A stretch of 64,000 nt of DNA. It comes from Kineobactrum salinum. Its GTDB lineage: Bacteria > Pseudomonadota > Gammaproteobacteria > Pseudomonadales > Halieaceae. This document shows positions 46,272 to 54,935 of this stretch, piece after piece (the first letter of the stretch is position 1; the number at the start of each line of letters is the position of its first letter). A program made the translations under genes and the position numbers. A model generated the notes under the pieces. It ran no database searches. It was not told where the DNA came from and was given only the letters and a program-made list of their open reading frames with translations. Where the stretch lies: positions 310,001 to 374,000 of the forward strand of contig NZ_CP048711.1 in assembly GCF_010669285.1 (NCBI RefSeq), read 5' to 3'.

Positions 46272-47165
46272 ATGACCCCACATCCCCCACCGGACTATGA
46301 GAGCCTGCGTGCGCAGATGTCGGAACGCTATAACAGCCTCAGCAAGCGTTTGCGCCAGATTGCGAAGTTCGCCTGGGACAATCCTACCATCATGGCCATG
46401 GAAACCACTGCGGTGATCGCAGAGCGGGCCGGGGTGCAACCCTCTGCGCTGATCCGTTTTGCCAAGGCCTTCGGCTACTCCGGCTTCACCGAAATGCAGC
46501 GGCCATTCCAGGCTCATGTGACCGAACGTTCGGCCAGCTACAAGGAGCGTTTTCGTGATGTCGCCAGCGCTGGTGCAACAACCCCGGACGATGGCCCGCT
46601 GGGCTTGCTGGAACAGTTTTGTGAAGCCAATCGGGCAGCACTTGAATTCCTGCAGGAGGGTATCGATGGCCAGAGCCTGGAACAGGCGGTACGCCTGCTG
46701 CAGCAGGCCCACCATATTTATGTCATGGGCCAGCGCCGCTCCTTCCCCGTCGCAAGTTATATCAGCTACAACCTCAACCACGTGGAATGCCGCGCCCAGT
46801 TGTTGCACGGAATGGGGGGGATGCTGTTCGAGCACGCTCAGACCATGAGCCCGGGCGATGTCCTGATCGCCACCAGTTTCAGCCCCTATTCGGAGGAGAC
46901 CGCCCAGGTGGTAGAGCTGGCCCGCCAGCGCAAGATACCCGTCATCGTCATCAGCGACAGCTCCCTGAACAGCATTGCCAAGGCCGCTACGGTCTGTTTT
47001 GACGTCCACGATGCGGAGGTCTACTCCTTCCGCTCCCTGACCGCGTCCATGTGTCTGGCACAGGCCCTGTGTACTGCGCTGGCAATGGATCGCAACGGCG
47101 AGGGTAGCGGCGCCAGCCGCAAGAGCACACGAAAACGCAGCACAGCAAAGGAGAAGCGAGCATGA
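46272..47165 (+). CDS. iolR: RpiR/MurR-family transcriptional regulator of inositol catabolism
   Basis: 297 residues from the ATG at 46272 (GGAGAAG eight bases upstream); a GTG at 46248 would add eight. Residues 10-85: HTH_6 domain (MAMETTAVIAERAGVQPSAL, IRFAKAFGYSGFTEMQ). Residues 125-265: SIS sugar-phosphate-binding domain (YVMGQRRSFPVASYISYNLN, DVLIATSFSPYSEETAQVVE). Basic C-terminal tail of Lys/Arg/Ser. RpiR-type IolR repressors are known in rhizobia; adjacency to iolB and divergence from iol genes support the same role here. Confidence 0.88.
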   Translation: MTPHPPPDYESLRAQMSERYNSLSKRLRQIAKFAWDNPTIMAMETTAVIAERAGVQPSALIRFAKAFGYSGFTEMQRPFQAHVTERSASYKERFRDVASAGATTPDDGPLGLLEQFCEANRAALEFLQEGIDGQSLEQAVRLLQQAHHIYVMGQRRSFPVASYISYNLNHVECRAQLLHGMGGMLFEHAQTMSPGDVLIATSFSPYSEETAQVVELARQRKIPVIVISDSSLNSIAKAATVCFDVHDAEVYSFRSLTASMCLAQALCTALAMDRNGEGSGASRKSTRKRSTAKEKRA

Positions 47166-47968
47166 GTTCCCTGTTATCGCGCAGCGCCGCGCCCGATTCC
47201 CGCGGCAGGATCCAGCAGATCACGCCACAATCCGCTGGCTGGCACTATGTCGGCTTTGAGGCCTACCAGCTTGGTGACGGTGAGGAACTCAGGGATCAGA
47301 CTGCGGGGCGCGAATGCTGTCTGGTCATCGTCGCTGGCAGGGCCACCGTCAGCAGCGGCAGCGATTGCTGGGAAAATATCGGTGAGCGCACCTCCGCATT
47401 CGAAGACCGGTCCCCCTATGCGGTCTACCTGCCTCCCGGACAGGACTTCACGGTAAGGGCCCACGATAATCTGGAACTGGCTGTGTGCTGGGCGCCGGCT
47501 GAAGGACGCTTTCCGGCTCGCCTGATCACCCCGGCGCAGTGCCAGCGGGAGCTCAGGGGCAGCGGCAGCAACCAGCGCAAGGTCTGCAACATACTCTTCG
47601 GCAATGTGGAGGCGGAGCGCCTGCTGGTGGTGGAGGTCATCACGCCGGACGGCCACTGGTCCAGCTATCCGCCGCACAAGCACGACACGGATGCGGCTCC
47701 GGCTGAAACTTCGCTGGAGGAGACCTACTATCACAAGCTGTCGCCCCCCCAGGGCTTTGCCTTCCAGCGCGTCTATACCGACGATCACAGTCTCGACGAG
47801 ACCATGACGGTGCAGGACAATGACGTCGTAATGGTGCCGCGCGGCTACCATCCGGTAGGAACTCCCTACGGTTATCAACTGTATTATCTGAATGTCATGG
47901 CCGGGCCGGAGCGCCGCTGGATTTTCCGCAATGATCCCAGCCACGAGTGGATCCTGGAAAAAAAGTAG
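47162..47968 (+). CDS. iolB: 5-deoxy-glucuronate isomerase IolB
   Basis: 268 residues, bicupin fold. The metal motif is SSYPPHKHDTDAAPAETSLEE, with two His and Glu, followed by YYHKLSPPQGFAFQRVYTDD and VMVPRGYHPVGTPYGYQLYYL, all IolB signatures. Isomerises 5-deoxy-glucuronate to 2-deoxy-5-keto-gluconate, the IolC substrate. The ATG overlaps the regulator stop by four bases, so regulator and enzyme are cotranslated. Confidence 0.95.
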   Translation: MSSLLSRSAAPDSRGRIQQITPQSAGWHYVGFEAYQLGDGEELRDQTAGRECCLVIVAGRATVSSGSDCWENIGERTSAFEDRSPYAVYLPPGQDFTVRAHDNLELAVCWAPAEGRFPARLITPAQCQRELRGSGSNQRKVCNILFGNVEAERLLVVEVITPDGHWSSYPPHKHDTDAAPAETSLEETYYHKLSPPQGFAFQRVYTDDHSLDETMTVQDNDVVMVPRGYHPVGTPYGYQLYYLNVMAGPERRWIFRNDPSHEWILEKK

Positions 47969-48120
47969 GCTGCTTGAGAAGATTGCCCCAGTGGCATTAA
48001 CCCTCAGAGGTGCTATGCTGATGATACCGGCGCCAAGCTGATTGGCCGCGTGCAGGAGAAATGGCGACAGCCGCGAGAGCGCGGCGGCCAGAAACAATGG
48101 ACTTGAGGAGAAACTGGATA

Positions 48121-48324
48121 ATGATGGAAGCCATCAAACACAATCCGCTGCTGCGCAGCAGCCTGCTGGCACTGACTCTCGCATTTGTCGGCGGGGGCTT
48201 TCTCACCGCCTGTGAGGATCAGGGTCCGGCGGAGGAAGCCGGCGAACGCATTGACGATGCCGCTGAAGACGCCTCCGATGCGGCCGAGGATGCGGCAGAC
48301 GAGGTAGAGCGCGAGTTCGACTAA
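48121..48324 (+). CDS. Small acidic lipoprotein
   Basis: 67 residues from the ATG at 48121, with GAGGAG upstream; ATG at 48124 is the alternative. Signal peptide with lipobox FLTAC|EDQ. The mature part is about 35 residues of Asp/Glu/Ala repeats (AAEDASDAAEDAADEVE), probably one acidic helix. Similar tiny lipoproteins with Asp-Asp-Ala-rich tails occur in other gammaproteobacteria without assigned function. It is a lone gene, convergent with the azl genes. Confidence 0.72.
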   Translation: MMEAIKHNPLLRSSLLALTLAFVGGGFLTACEDQGPAEEAGERIDDAAEDASDAAEDAADEVEREFD

Positions 48325-48414
48325 TACTGCAGTTGTTCCCCGCTGCAGCCGTTTGCCTCATCGGCGAGCTGCTGTGCGGGGCACGCCAGGGCTATAGCGC
48401 GCTGAGCCCTGTGT

Positions 48415-48729
48415 TCAAGGCACCAGGGCCCACCGGCTGAGCGCAGCGACCACAATGCCGGCCGCAATCGCCAGCATCGGTCGCTTGCTCAACACCATGG
48501 TGCCTGCAGTAGCCAGCAGGGCCAGTCTCGCCCCGCTATCACCCTCCACCGCAATGGGGACCAGTACGGCTATCAGCACCGAGCCGGACATCGCGTTGAT
48601 AAAGCTCTCGACTCGGGCATTGACAGGCAGCAGCGACATCATCAGCACACCACCGATGCGGGTGAGCAGTGTGATCAGTGCCATCAACCCGATCAGCAAC
48701 AGCGCGCCCCCCTCCGCGGTGCTTATCAT
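48415..48729 (-). CDS. azlD: Branched-chain amino acid export subunit AzlD
   Basis: 104 residues from the ATG at 48729, overlapping the azlC stop (ATGA). Three or four membrane helices; TLLTRIGGVLMMSLLPVNAR is the AzlD signature. AzlC/AzlD together export branched-chain amino acids (and analogues such as azaleucine). Confidence 0.9.
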   Translation of the reverse strand: MISTAEGGALLLIGLMALITLLTRIGGVLMMSLLPVNARVESFINAMSGSVLIAVLVPIAVEGDSGARLALLATAGTMVLSKRPMLAIAAGIVVAALSRWALVP

Positions 48730-49429
48730 CGGCCCGTCTCCTCCAGCCAGAACGCCCCCACCAGCCCACCGGCCAGCGCGCCGACGATGACATGGCTGTT
48801 CTCCGGCAACCAGCGGTAGGCCCCATAAGCGGCGCAGCCGCCGACCACCCAGGCCAGCATCGTACGCCGGCTGTGACGGCCACTGAGCGCCATGGTCAAC
48901 ATGAAGCAACCCAGCACCATGTCCAGCCCGAAGGCGGCGGGATTGTTGATACCGGCGCCGAACACCAGGCCGACGACAGTGCCGATCAGCCAGGTCGACC
49001 ACAATGCGAGTCCCCCACCCACCAGCAAACCGAGATTGGACCTGCCCTGCTGGAAATCCGCCAGAGTCATGGCCCAGTTCGCGTCAGACAAAACCAGCAG
49101 GCTGGCATAGCGTTTGCCCGGGGAACCTGGCGCAACCACGGATACAGGGAGGCACCCATCAGCAGCATGCGGGCATTGATCGCGAAGGTCGTCGCCAACA
49201 GCGGCAGCAGGGGTACTTCCAGGCCCCACAGATCCAGTGCCGCAAACTGCGCGGTGCCGGCAAACACCGCGGCGCTCATCACCACGATTTCGAGGCCGCT
49301 GAGGCCAGCCTGAACCCCGGCCAGCCCGAAGGCCAGCCCGAAGGCGGCCACGAACAGCGACAGGGGCAGCAGGCGCCAGAAGCCCGCACGCACGTCGGCG
49401 AGGGTAAGCTGAGATGGATTGTGATACAT
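48726..49429 (-). CDS. azlC: Branched-chain amino acid export subunit AzlC, split by a single-base frameshift
   Basis: The N-terminal frame (49429 to about 49123) shows GFWRLLPLSLFVAAFGLAFG and MSAAVFAGTAQFAALDLWG, typical of AzlC. The continuation from KRYASLLVLSDANWAMTLAD is in another frame to 48726. Adding one G/C to the run 49120-49123 gives VPPGKRYASLL and about 234 residues, the usual AzlC size. The stop overlaps azlD. Expected function: membrane pore component of the AzlCD exporter. Confidence 0.9.
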
Positions 49430-49467
49430 GTAGAGGGCCCGACCAGGTGCAGCGGTGATTAAATCAG

Positions 49468-50400
49468 TTAGTCACGGTCGGGCCAAGGCCTGCGCCGGGA
49501 AATGTTGTCCGCAAATGGCCAGGCATCGGGCACCAGAAAAAAACGCTCCTGCTCACGCCACAGTCCCGTAGCAGGGTCCTGCAGCAATCGCGCAAACAGA
49601 CGCGGCGAGGCACCGCCGGCTATCTGCCCGGCCGCAGCGATCGCCTGACGGCTGTCGGGTGAAGGCGACTGACTCCACGGCCCCAGCCAGTCCGGCTTGT
49701 GCAATACCACTGCGAACTCCAGCTGTGAGTCCTCCACCGCAGTCGCCCTCAACCAGGTGCCGCGCTGATGATCGGCCGGCACACCGACCGGTGCCGGGAG
49801 GGAATCATCGTGGGGATAGAACAGATAACCCGGCATCAGCACCCGTGACCGGACCGGATGCGGCAGGCCCAGCGCGTCCAGCAGAGCCTGTGTCTCCGGC
49901 AGTACTGCCAGTCGAGCCTGATGTTCCAGTAGACGATGGCTCTTCAGGTCCAGGCGGTCCCTGCTGCCCGGCCCGTACCAGCGCACCTCACCTTCGCCGG
50001 CGGGCCGGCAGCCCAGGTAGAACTTGACGGCGACCTCGTGGTGTTCGGCCTCACCGGTGGCGGGGTTGCGCACGAGAAAATCCAACTCACCCAGAGTGCG
50101 GCCCCCGTCACGCACCGGCAGGTTGCGCGCCAGAATCTGCCAACCCAGGAGCTCGGTCAACAGACAGGCATAGAGTTGCTCGAAATAGTGCCCCAGTTTC
50201 TTCCCCGCCGCTTCGGAAAGGCTTGCCGCCAGCCGGGCATTCCCGGACACTGCCTGCAAATTTTGCTCGAAGTCCACCGGCAACCATTTGCCAACGGTGA
50301 AGACGGCAGCATTTTCTACGAGGCTCGGTGCACTGCACAGCCAGTGGAGATGCCGAAGGTAATACGGCCCGCCAATATTGCGAATATCAATCATTCCCAC
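49468..50400 (-). CDS. DUF1853-family protein
   Basis: 310 residues from a GTG at 50400 with GGAG about 8 bases upstream; the ATG at 50394 is an equally valid start. DUF1853 features: DIRNIGGPYYLRHLHWLCSA, LGHYFEQLYACLLTEL, GELDFLVRNPATGEAEHHEV and AVKFYLGCRP, which together resemble a PD-(D/E)XK nuclease-like core (ELDF...E-VAVKFY). Function unknown in the family. Confidence 0.85.
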   Translation of the reverse strand: MGMIDIRNIGGPYYLRHLHWLCSAPSLVENAAVFTVGKWLPVDFEQNLQAVSGNARLAASLSEAAGKKLGHYFEQLYACLLTELLGWQILARNLPVRDGGRTLGELDFLVRNPATGEAEHHEVAVKFYLGCRPAGEGEVRWYGPGSRDRLDLKSHRLLEHQARLAVLPETQALLDALGLPHPVRSRVLMPGYLFYPHDDSLPAPVGVPADHQRGTWLRATAVEDSQLEFAVVLHKPDWLGPWSQSPSPDSRQAIAAAGQIAGGASPRLFARLLQDPATGLWREQERFFLVPDAWPFADNISRRRPWPDRD

Positions 50401-50644
50401 GGTCGCTCCGTTTCAATGTATAACCGGGGGTCCATCATGCCCTTCCCACTCCGCCTGACCCGCGCATGGCCGGGCCCCAGCCGGCCTCAACCTGCGGCCA
50501 CTGTACCGCCTGGCTTCACTCGCATCACCGAACTTCACCAGTCACGAGGCTGTCGGACTTGGTCCATTTACAGCGATCCTGTCGCCAGCCACTGTCGATT
50601 GCTATCATACGCTTCGTTTTGAGGACACTGGAGCTTGGGGGTTT

Positions 50645-51304
50645 ATGGCTACACGCGAGACACAGACAAGGATTCTGGAGGCCGCGATTAGCCTGTTCAA
50701 CGAGGCCAGCGCATCCAGTGTTTCCAGCAACCGTATCGCAGAGGCGGCCGGGATCAGCAAAGGCAACCTGCACTACCATTATGCTTCCAAGGAAGAGATC
50801 ATCTTCGATATCTGGAATCAGATGGAAGTGGAGATTCGCAACTGGGCGGATGATGCAACGCGCCCTACCCTCGACCACATGGCCCGGATGGCCCTGCGCC
50901 AATATCGCCTTATCTGGCGTTACCGATTCTTTTACCAGGAACTCAACATACTGCTGGAAAACGACCCGGAACTGAAGTTCCGCTTCAATCAAGTGCGGCG
51001 CCAGAGGATGGACAAGGTCTATCGCTTTTTCAAAGCCCTGGCGAAAGCGGGAGTACTGCAGCCCGACCTGACCGATGAGCAATTGCGCGACCTGATCCGT
51101 ATTTCCTGGATAGTTTCCGACTTCTGGCTCAGCTTCGCACGAGTAGAACAGGACACGGTGGACATGGCCACCATGCAGGAGGGGTACCAACTGATACTGC
51201 AACTGTTCAAACCGGTGATGACCGAGGCAGCGCTGCGAGCCATTCCGGATTCCTTACGCATGTTTTCAGTTGCCTCCCCGGAGGAGCCCGCAAAAAGCCC
51301 GTAG
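50645..51304 (+). CDS. TetR-family transcriptional regulator
   Basis: 219 residues. N-terminal TetR helix-turn-helix: RILEAAISLFNEASASSVSS then RIAEAAGISKGNLHYHYASK. The C-terminal domain resembles the RutR/YcdC-like group (RYRFFYQELNILLENDPELK). A candidate promoter lies in the 244-base spacer upstream. It converges with a TonB receptor gene 33 bases downstream and probably controls the 51-57 kb cluster. Confidence 0.88.
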   Translation: MATRETQTRILEAAISLFNEASASSVSSNRIAEAAGISKGNLHYHYASKEEIIFDIWNQMEVEIRNWADDATRPTLDHMARMALRQYRLIWRYRFFYQELNILLENDPELKFRFNQVRRQRMDKVYRFFKALAKAGVLQPDLTDEQLRDLIRISWIVSDFWLSFARVEQDTVDMATMQEGYQLILQLFKPVMTEAALRAIPDSLRMFSVASPEEPAKSP

Positions 51305-51336
51305 GCTTTCTGCGGGAACACATACGCATCCAGCAG

Positions 51337-53610
51337 CTAGAAACTCTTGCGAATGGCAATACCCAGAGTACGAGGCCGCGATCCCACTACTGCCAGAGGG
51401 TCCTGCACACTGGCAATGGCGTCAAATTCCGCCCGTTCGTCAGTGACGTTCTTGCCATAGAGGGTCAGCTCGAGATCGTTGGACAATGTCAGGGAAGCGC
51501 GCAGATTCACCAATGCGTAGGCATCCAGCTCTCGATTGAACTCACTGGCTGTATCAAAGCGGGTGTCAGCATCGCCGCGATAAGTGACATCGCCACGCAA
51601 TTTGAGTTCTCCCATTGACAGTGCGGTGGTATAGGTCAGCGCCGCGAAACCCTGGACATCGGGGATGTTCGGTATGCTATCGCCGCTAAAACCACGATCC
51701 TCGCCCTCGTCCACGAAGGGCTGGTCTTCAGTCAGTTCCGCGTCGACCAGGGTAAGCCCTAGCTGCAGTTCCAGTGCACTGGTAACGGTAGCATTCATGT
51801 TGAATTCCAGGCCGTTGATCTCGGATTCCCCGGCATTGGTGATGAATGGAATGCCACTCTGGACGTCGAGGGTTTGCACCTGCATGTCTTCCCAGACTAT
51901 CTGGTAGATCGCGCCCTGCAATGACAGCCTGCCTCCGGCAAACCGGGACTTCACCCCGAGTTCATAGTTGATCAGCTCATCCGCGCCATAGGAGGCCGGG
52001 ACATTCTCGGTAAAGCTGATATCGGCCTGGTTGAGCCCGCCTACACGAAAGCCCTGGGACACGGTGCCATAGATATTCAAGGCATCGCTCGGGCGGTAGG
52101 AAAGACTGATCTTTCCGGTAACCTTGTCTTCGTCATCCTTGTTGCTGAATGGCCCGAGTGCTGCCGCGGAGCCGAAATCATGAAACGTGCCTTCCGTGGA
52201 CTCCAATGTAGAGTCGAAATAACGAGCGCCGACCGTCAGTTCGAAGTCATTGTTGATGTCATAGCTTATCTCGCCAAAAAGGGCGTTCTGCTCCAGGTCG
52301 CCATTGACATAGCGGCCAAAGAAGGTGGTCCCGCCCTCAGGGCCGAGGGCGTTATTGTCGGGCCCGGGAATGAACGGATCGGCAAGACCGTTGTCGTTGA
52401 CACTGACCACATGGACAGCAAAATCCGTATCTTCGCGCTGCATGAACGCCCCCACCAGGAACTGCAGCGGGCCGTCAAGGGTCGAGGCAAAGCGGATCTC
52501 GCCTGAAAATATGTCGCGACCTTGAGGCTGTGAAGTGATGCCCGGGAGCGGCACACCAAAGAAAAACAGGATAGGTGAGGAATCAAAGTTGAAGTGGATG
52601 TCGCGGTTGAACTGGTTTGCAGTGGCTGTCAGCAAACCGCTGTCGAAGCGGTAGGAGGCGGTGAGACTGAACAGCTCCATCTCATCATCCCAGGGACTGC
52701 GCGTGATATCCGTGTTCTCGAAATGTGAAGAGGCGGTGATGGGCGGGAAGCCCGCATCGGCACTGCCAAAACTGGTAACACCTTTCGGTGTATAACGGGA
52801 ACTGCCGCCGGCTGTTGTCTCCTGCCGAAGGTAACTGAGATCAATGCTCAGGCGGTCATCGGGCGTGTAGCGCAACATCAACCGGCCACCGTTGGTTTCC
52901 TCATCATTGACATCCTCGTATGGCCCACCGATGGCGCGCGACTGATCGATCCAGCCGCTGTTGTCGACGCGCCAGGCCACTGCCCGCGCGGCCAGCACAT
53001 TATCGATGAGGGGAACATTCAGCACCCCCGAGTAGACCTGGTTATCGCTCCCTTCCCGGGTGTCGCTGAAGTCGGCAGCGACCTCGCCCGAGAACCCGTC
53101 GAAGTTCGGCTTGGCGGGCGTGTAGCGGATAAGGCCGCTCATTGAGTTGGCGCCGTACTGGGTGCCCTGGGGGCCGTTGAGCACTTCGATACGCTCAATA
53201 TCAATGAGCTTGATATCCGGGTTGCGGCCACCGCCATCCTGGGCGTTGCTGCCGGTGATCACGGCCTCGTCAAAATAGAAACCTACCGTCGACGGACCCG
53301 AGGAATTGACACCACGAATGATGAATTCCTTGTCACCCGGACCCAGATCCTGGAATTGAAGTCCCGGGACGCTGCCCGCGAAATCGGTAAATTCAAACGC
53401 CCCCCGGTTTTCCAGCTCATCATTGCCCAGCACAGTTACGATATTGGCCAGATCCTGGACGCTGCTTGCGCCCATTTTACTGGCAGTAACAACAACCTCT
53501 TCCAGACTCTGCGCCAGAACCTGAGGTGCTCCCGCTGCCGAGAGTGCCAGCACCGCTGCTGAACCGACTTTTAGTGTGCCTGAATATCGGCATAGTCTTG
53601 ATTTGGACAT
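51337..53610 (-). CDS. TonB-dependent outer-membrane receptor
   Basis: 757 residues. Signal peptide ends at APQVLAQ (~34). TonB box SLEEVVVTASK; plug with FTDFAGSVPGLQFQDLGPGD, EFIIRGVNSSGPSTVGFYFD and IERIEVLNGPQGTQYGANSM. Beta-barrel follows, ending IAIRKSF with the terminal Phe needed for assembly. Belongs to the large pesticin/FyuA-like group found in marine gammaproteobacteria, whose substrates vary. Same strand as, and 45 bases after, the CDGSH-cupin gene. Confidence 0.92.
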   Translation of the reverse strand: MSKSRLCRYSGTLKVGSAAVLALSAAGAPQVLAQSLEEVVVTASKMGASSVQDLANIVTVLGNDELENRGAFEFTDFAGSVPGLQFQDLGPGDKEFIIRGVNSSGPSTVGFYFDEAVITGSNAQDGGGRNPDIKLIDIERIEVLNGPQGTQYGANSMSGLIRYTPAKPNFDGFSGEVAADFSDTREGSDNQVYSGVLNVPLIDNVLAARAVAWRVDNSGWIDQSRAIGGPYEDVNDEETNGGRLMLRYTPDDRLSIDLSYLRQETTAGGSSRYTPKGVTSFGSADAGFPPITASSHFENTDITRSPWDDEMELFSLTASYRFDSGLLTATANQFNRDIHFNFDSSPILFFFGVPLPGITSQPQGRDIFSGEIRFASTLDGPLQFLVGAFMQREDTDFAVHVVSVNDNGLADPFIPGPDNNALGPEGGTTFFGRYVNGDLEQNALFGEISYDINNDFELTVGARYFDSTLESTEGTFHDFGSAAALGPFSNKDDEDKVTGKISLSYRPSDALNIYGTVSQGFRVGGLNQADISFTENVPASYGADELINYELGVKSRFAGGRLSLQGAIYQIVWEDMQVQTLDVQSGIPFITNAGESEINGLEFNMNATVTSALELQLGLTLVDAELTEDQPFVDEGEDRGFSGDSIPNIPDVQGFAALTYTTALSMGELKLRGDVTYRGDADTRFDTASEFNRELDAYALVNLRASLTLSNDLELTLYGKNVTDERAEFDAIASVQDPLAVVGSRPRTLGIAIRKSF

Positions 53611-53655
53611 GTGGTTATTCTCCTTGATTGCAAATATGGAAACAGGTTCTTGGTA

Positions 53656-54717
53656 TCAGTAATTGATATTGGGCTCTCCGGCCGGATAAAAATGTCCGGC
53701 CAACATCATGCCGTCGGGACTCTCGCACTCCAGCGAATGTTCCTGCTTCGCGGGTAGGAAAATCAGATCACCAGCGCGAACCGGCGCACGCAGGGTCTCG
53801 GTCCAGAGCGTGCCGTAGCCGGACAGTATGACAATCGCTTCCTCGTAAAGGTGGCGGTGTGGCGCTGCCTTGGACTGCGGCACTTCGCCGATAAACTGGC
53901 TCACCTCGTCACTTCCGGTGCCTTCGCCGATGAGGACCTGGTAGAACCGGTCGGCCATGGTTTTGCGAGAGGATTCGTCGTATATCGCAGTGCGCTCGGC
54001 ATATCGGCTATCGAAGCGGTCGGGCATGCTGTCGACGAGCTCCAGGCTGGCGTCACCCGGGCACAGCGTCATCAGCAGCTGCAGTGGCTCCGAGTCACTC
54101 TCCCGGGCAATGCGGAAGGCCTCTCCCTTGCGGATCAGGGCGCCACCGCGCGGTCGCAGGGGGAAGTTCCTGCCGGAAATCGTAACGCTGCCCTTTCCCG
54201 TGAGGCAGAAAAGCACCACTTCCGCACCAGCCACGCTGAAAACCTGGCTTTCATCGTCGTCCAGTTTCACTGCTGATTGGGCAATGAATTCGGCACCGTC
54301 CAGGCCGCTGATGATCGGCGCCAGGGCAAGGCCGCCGCGGTGGGTCCAATGCAGCTGTTCATGCCGGCGCACATAACAGCCGCCATCGAGCAGCGCCTTG
54401 CCGGTGGCGTCGAACCTTGCAAGCTCTGTCTGGGCCAGCAGCACTTCCCGGGGCCGGTCGTCAGTAATGTATTCATCCACCAGGTTATTATGCGAGCCAT
54501 CGCAAAACGGTTGCTCCCGGGTATGCTTGCAACCACAAAACAGCACCGAGCGGGTTTCGGTTGCCGTGTGAAGCACTGGTCGGAAAGTGGTTCCAACATG
54601 GGACTGATCGCAGAAAGGCTGTGTCTTACTGAGACCACAACTGCACCACAGGTAGCGCCTGCCTGCTTCCACAGTGACGTGATAAGGCTTGGGCTGAACG
54701 ATTACTGGCTCATCCAT
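53656..54717 (-). CDS. Double-CDGSH iron-sulfur / bicupin fusion protein
   Basis: 353 residues. Residues 20-80 hold two CDGSH-type 2Fe-2S motifs: CSCGLSKTQPFCDQSH (second Gly replaced by Gln) and CGCKHTREQPFCDGSH. Residues 110-345 form two cupin domains. The second has the metal-ligand pattern HRHLYEEAIVILSG and a matching LPAKQEHSLECES. CDGSH proteins move electrons or clusters; cupins with this motif are often dioxygenases. The fusion suggests an oxygenase with built-in redox centre, which is inference. Divergent from a sodium symporter gene. Confidence 0.85.
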   Translation of the reverse strand: MDEPVIVQPKPYHVTVEAGRRYLWCSCGLSKTQPFCDQSHVGTTFRPVLHTATETRSVLFCGCKHTREQPFCDGSHNNLVDEYITDDRPREVLLAQTELARFDATGKALLDGGCYVRRHEQLHWTHRGGLALAPIISGLDGAEFIAQSAVKLDDDESQVFSVAGAEVVLFCLTGKGSVTISGRNFPLRPRGGALIRKGEAFRIARESDSEPLQLLMTLCPGDASLELVDSMPDRFDSRYAERTAIYDESSRKTMADRFYQVLIGEGTGSDEVSQFIGEVPQSKAAPHRHLYEEAIVILSGYGTLWTETLRAPVRAGDLIFLPAKQEHSLECESPDGMMLAGHFYPAGEPNINY

Positions 54718-54935
54718 GCTTTCTGTCCTGGCGCTCCTGACATTCGATTACTTCATGGTTAAAGCAAAATCCCTCATTGCCCGACTCATTTCAAGTTTGG
54801 ATTAGGGTGTTTGTTCTAAATAGGGCGCGAGGCCTAAAATAGGAATCTACCTGCAGAAGCTACCGTGCTAAGTTGCCCGGCAAACTGCTGCCTGACTCAC
54901 TCACCAGCAGGTTCATCACAGGAGACCGTGGATAC
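54718..54935. promoter_or_regulatory. Divergent control region with repeated CTAAA(A)TAGG boxes
   Basis: 218 bases between the CDGSH-cupin and symporter genes. CTAAATAGG (54816-54824) and CCTAAAATAGG (54833-54843) are related boxes 18 bases apart on the same strand; the second is itself a CCTA-AAA-TAGG palindrome. Such spacing fits an operator for the cluster's regulator. AGGAG (54920-54924) precedes the symporter ATG at 54936. Confidence 0.5.

Noticed and set aside
48338..48381. CCCCGC...GCGGGG inverted repeat after the small lipoprotein gene as terminator
   Set aside because: The loop is over 30 bases and no T run follows.
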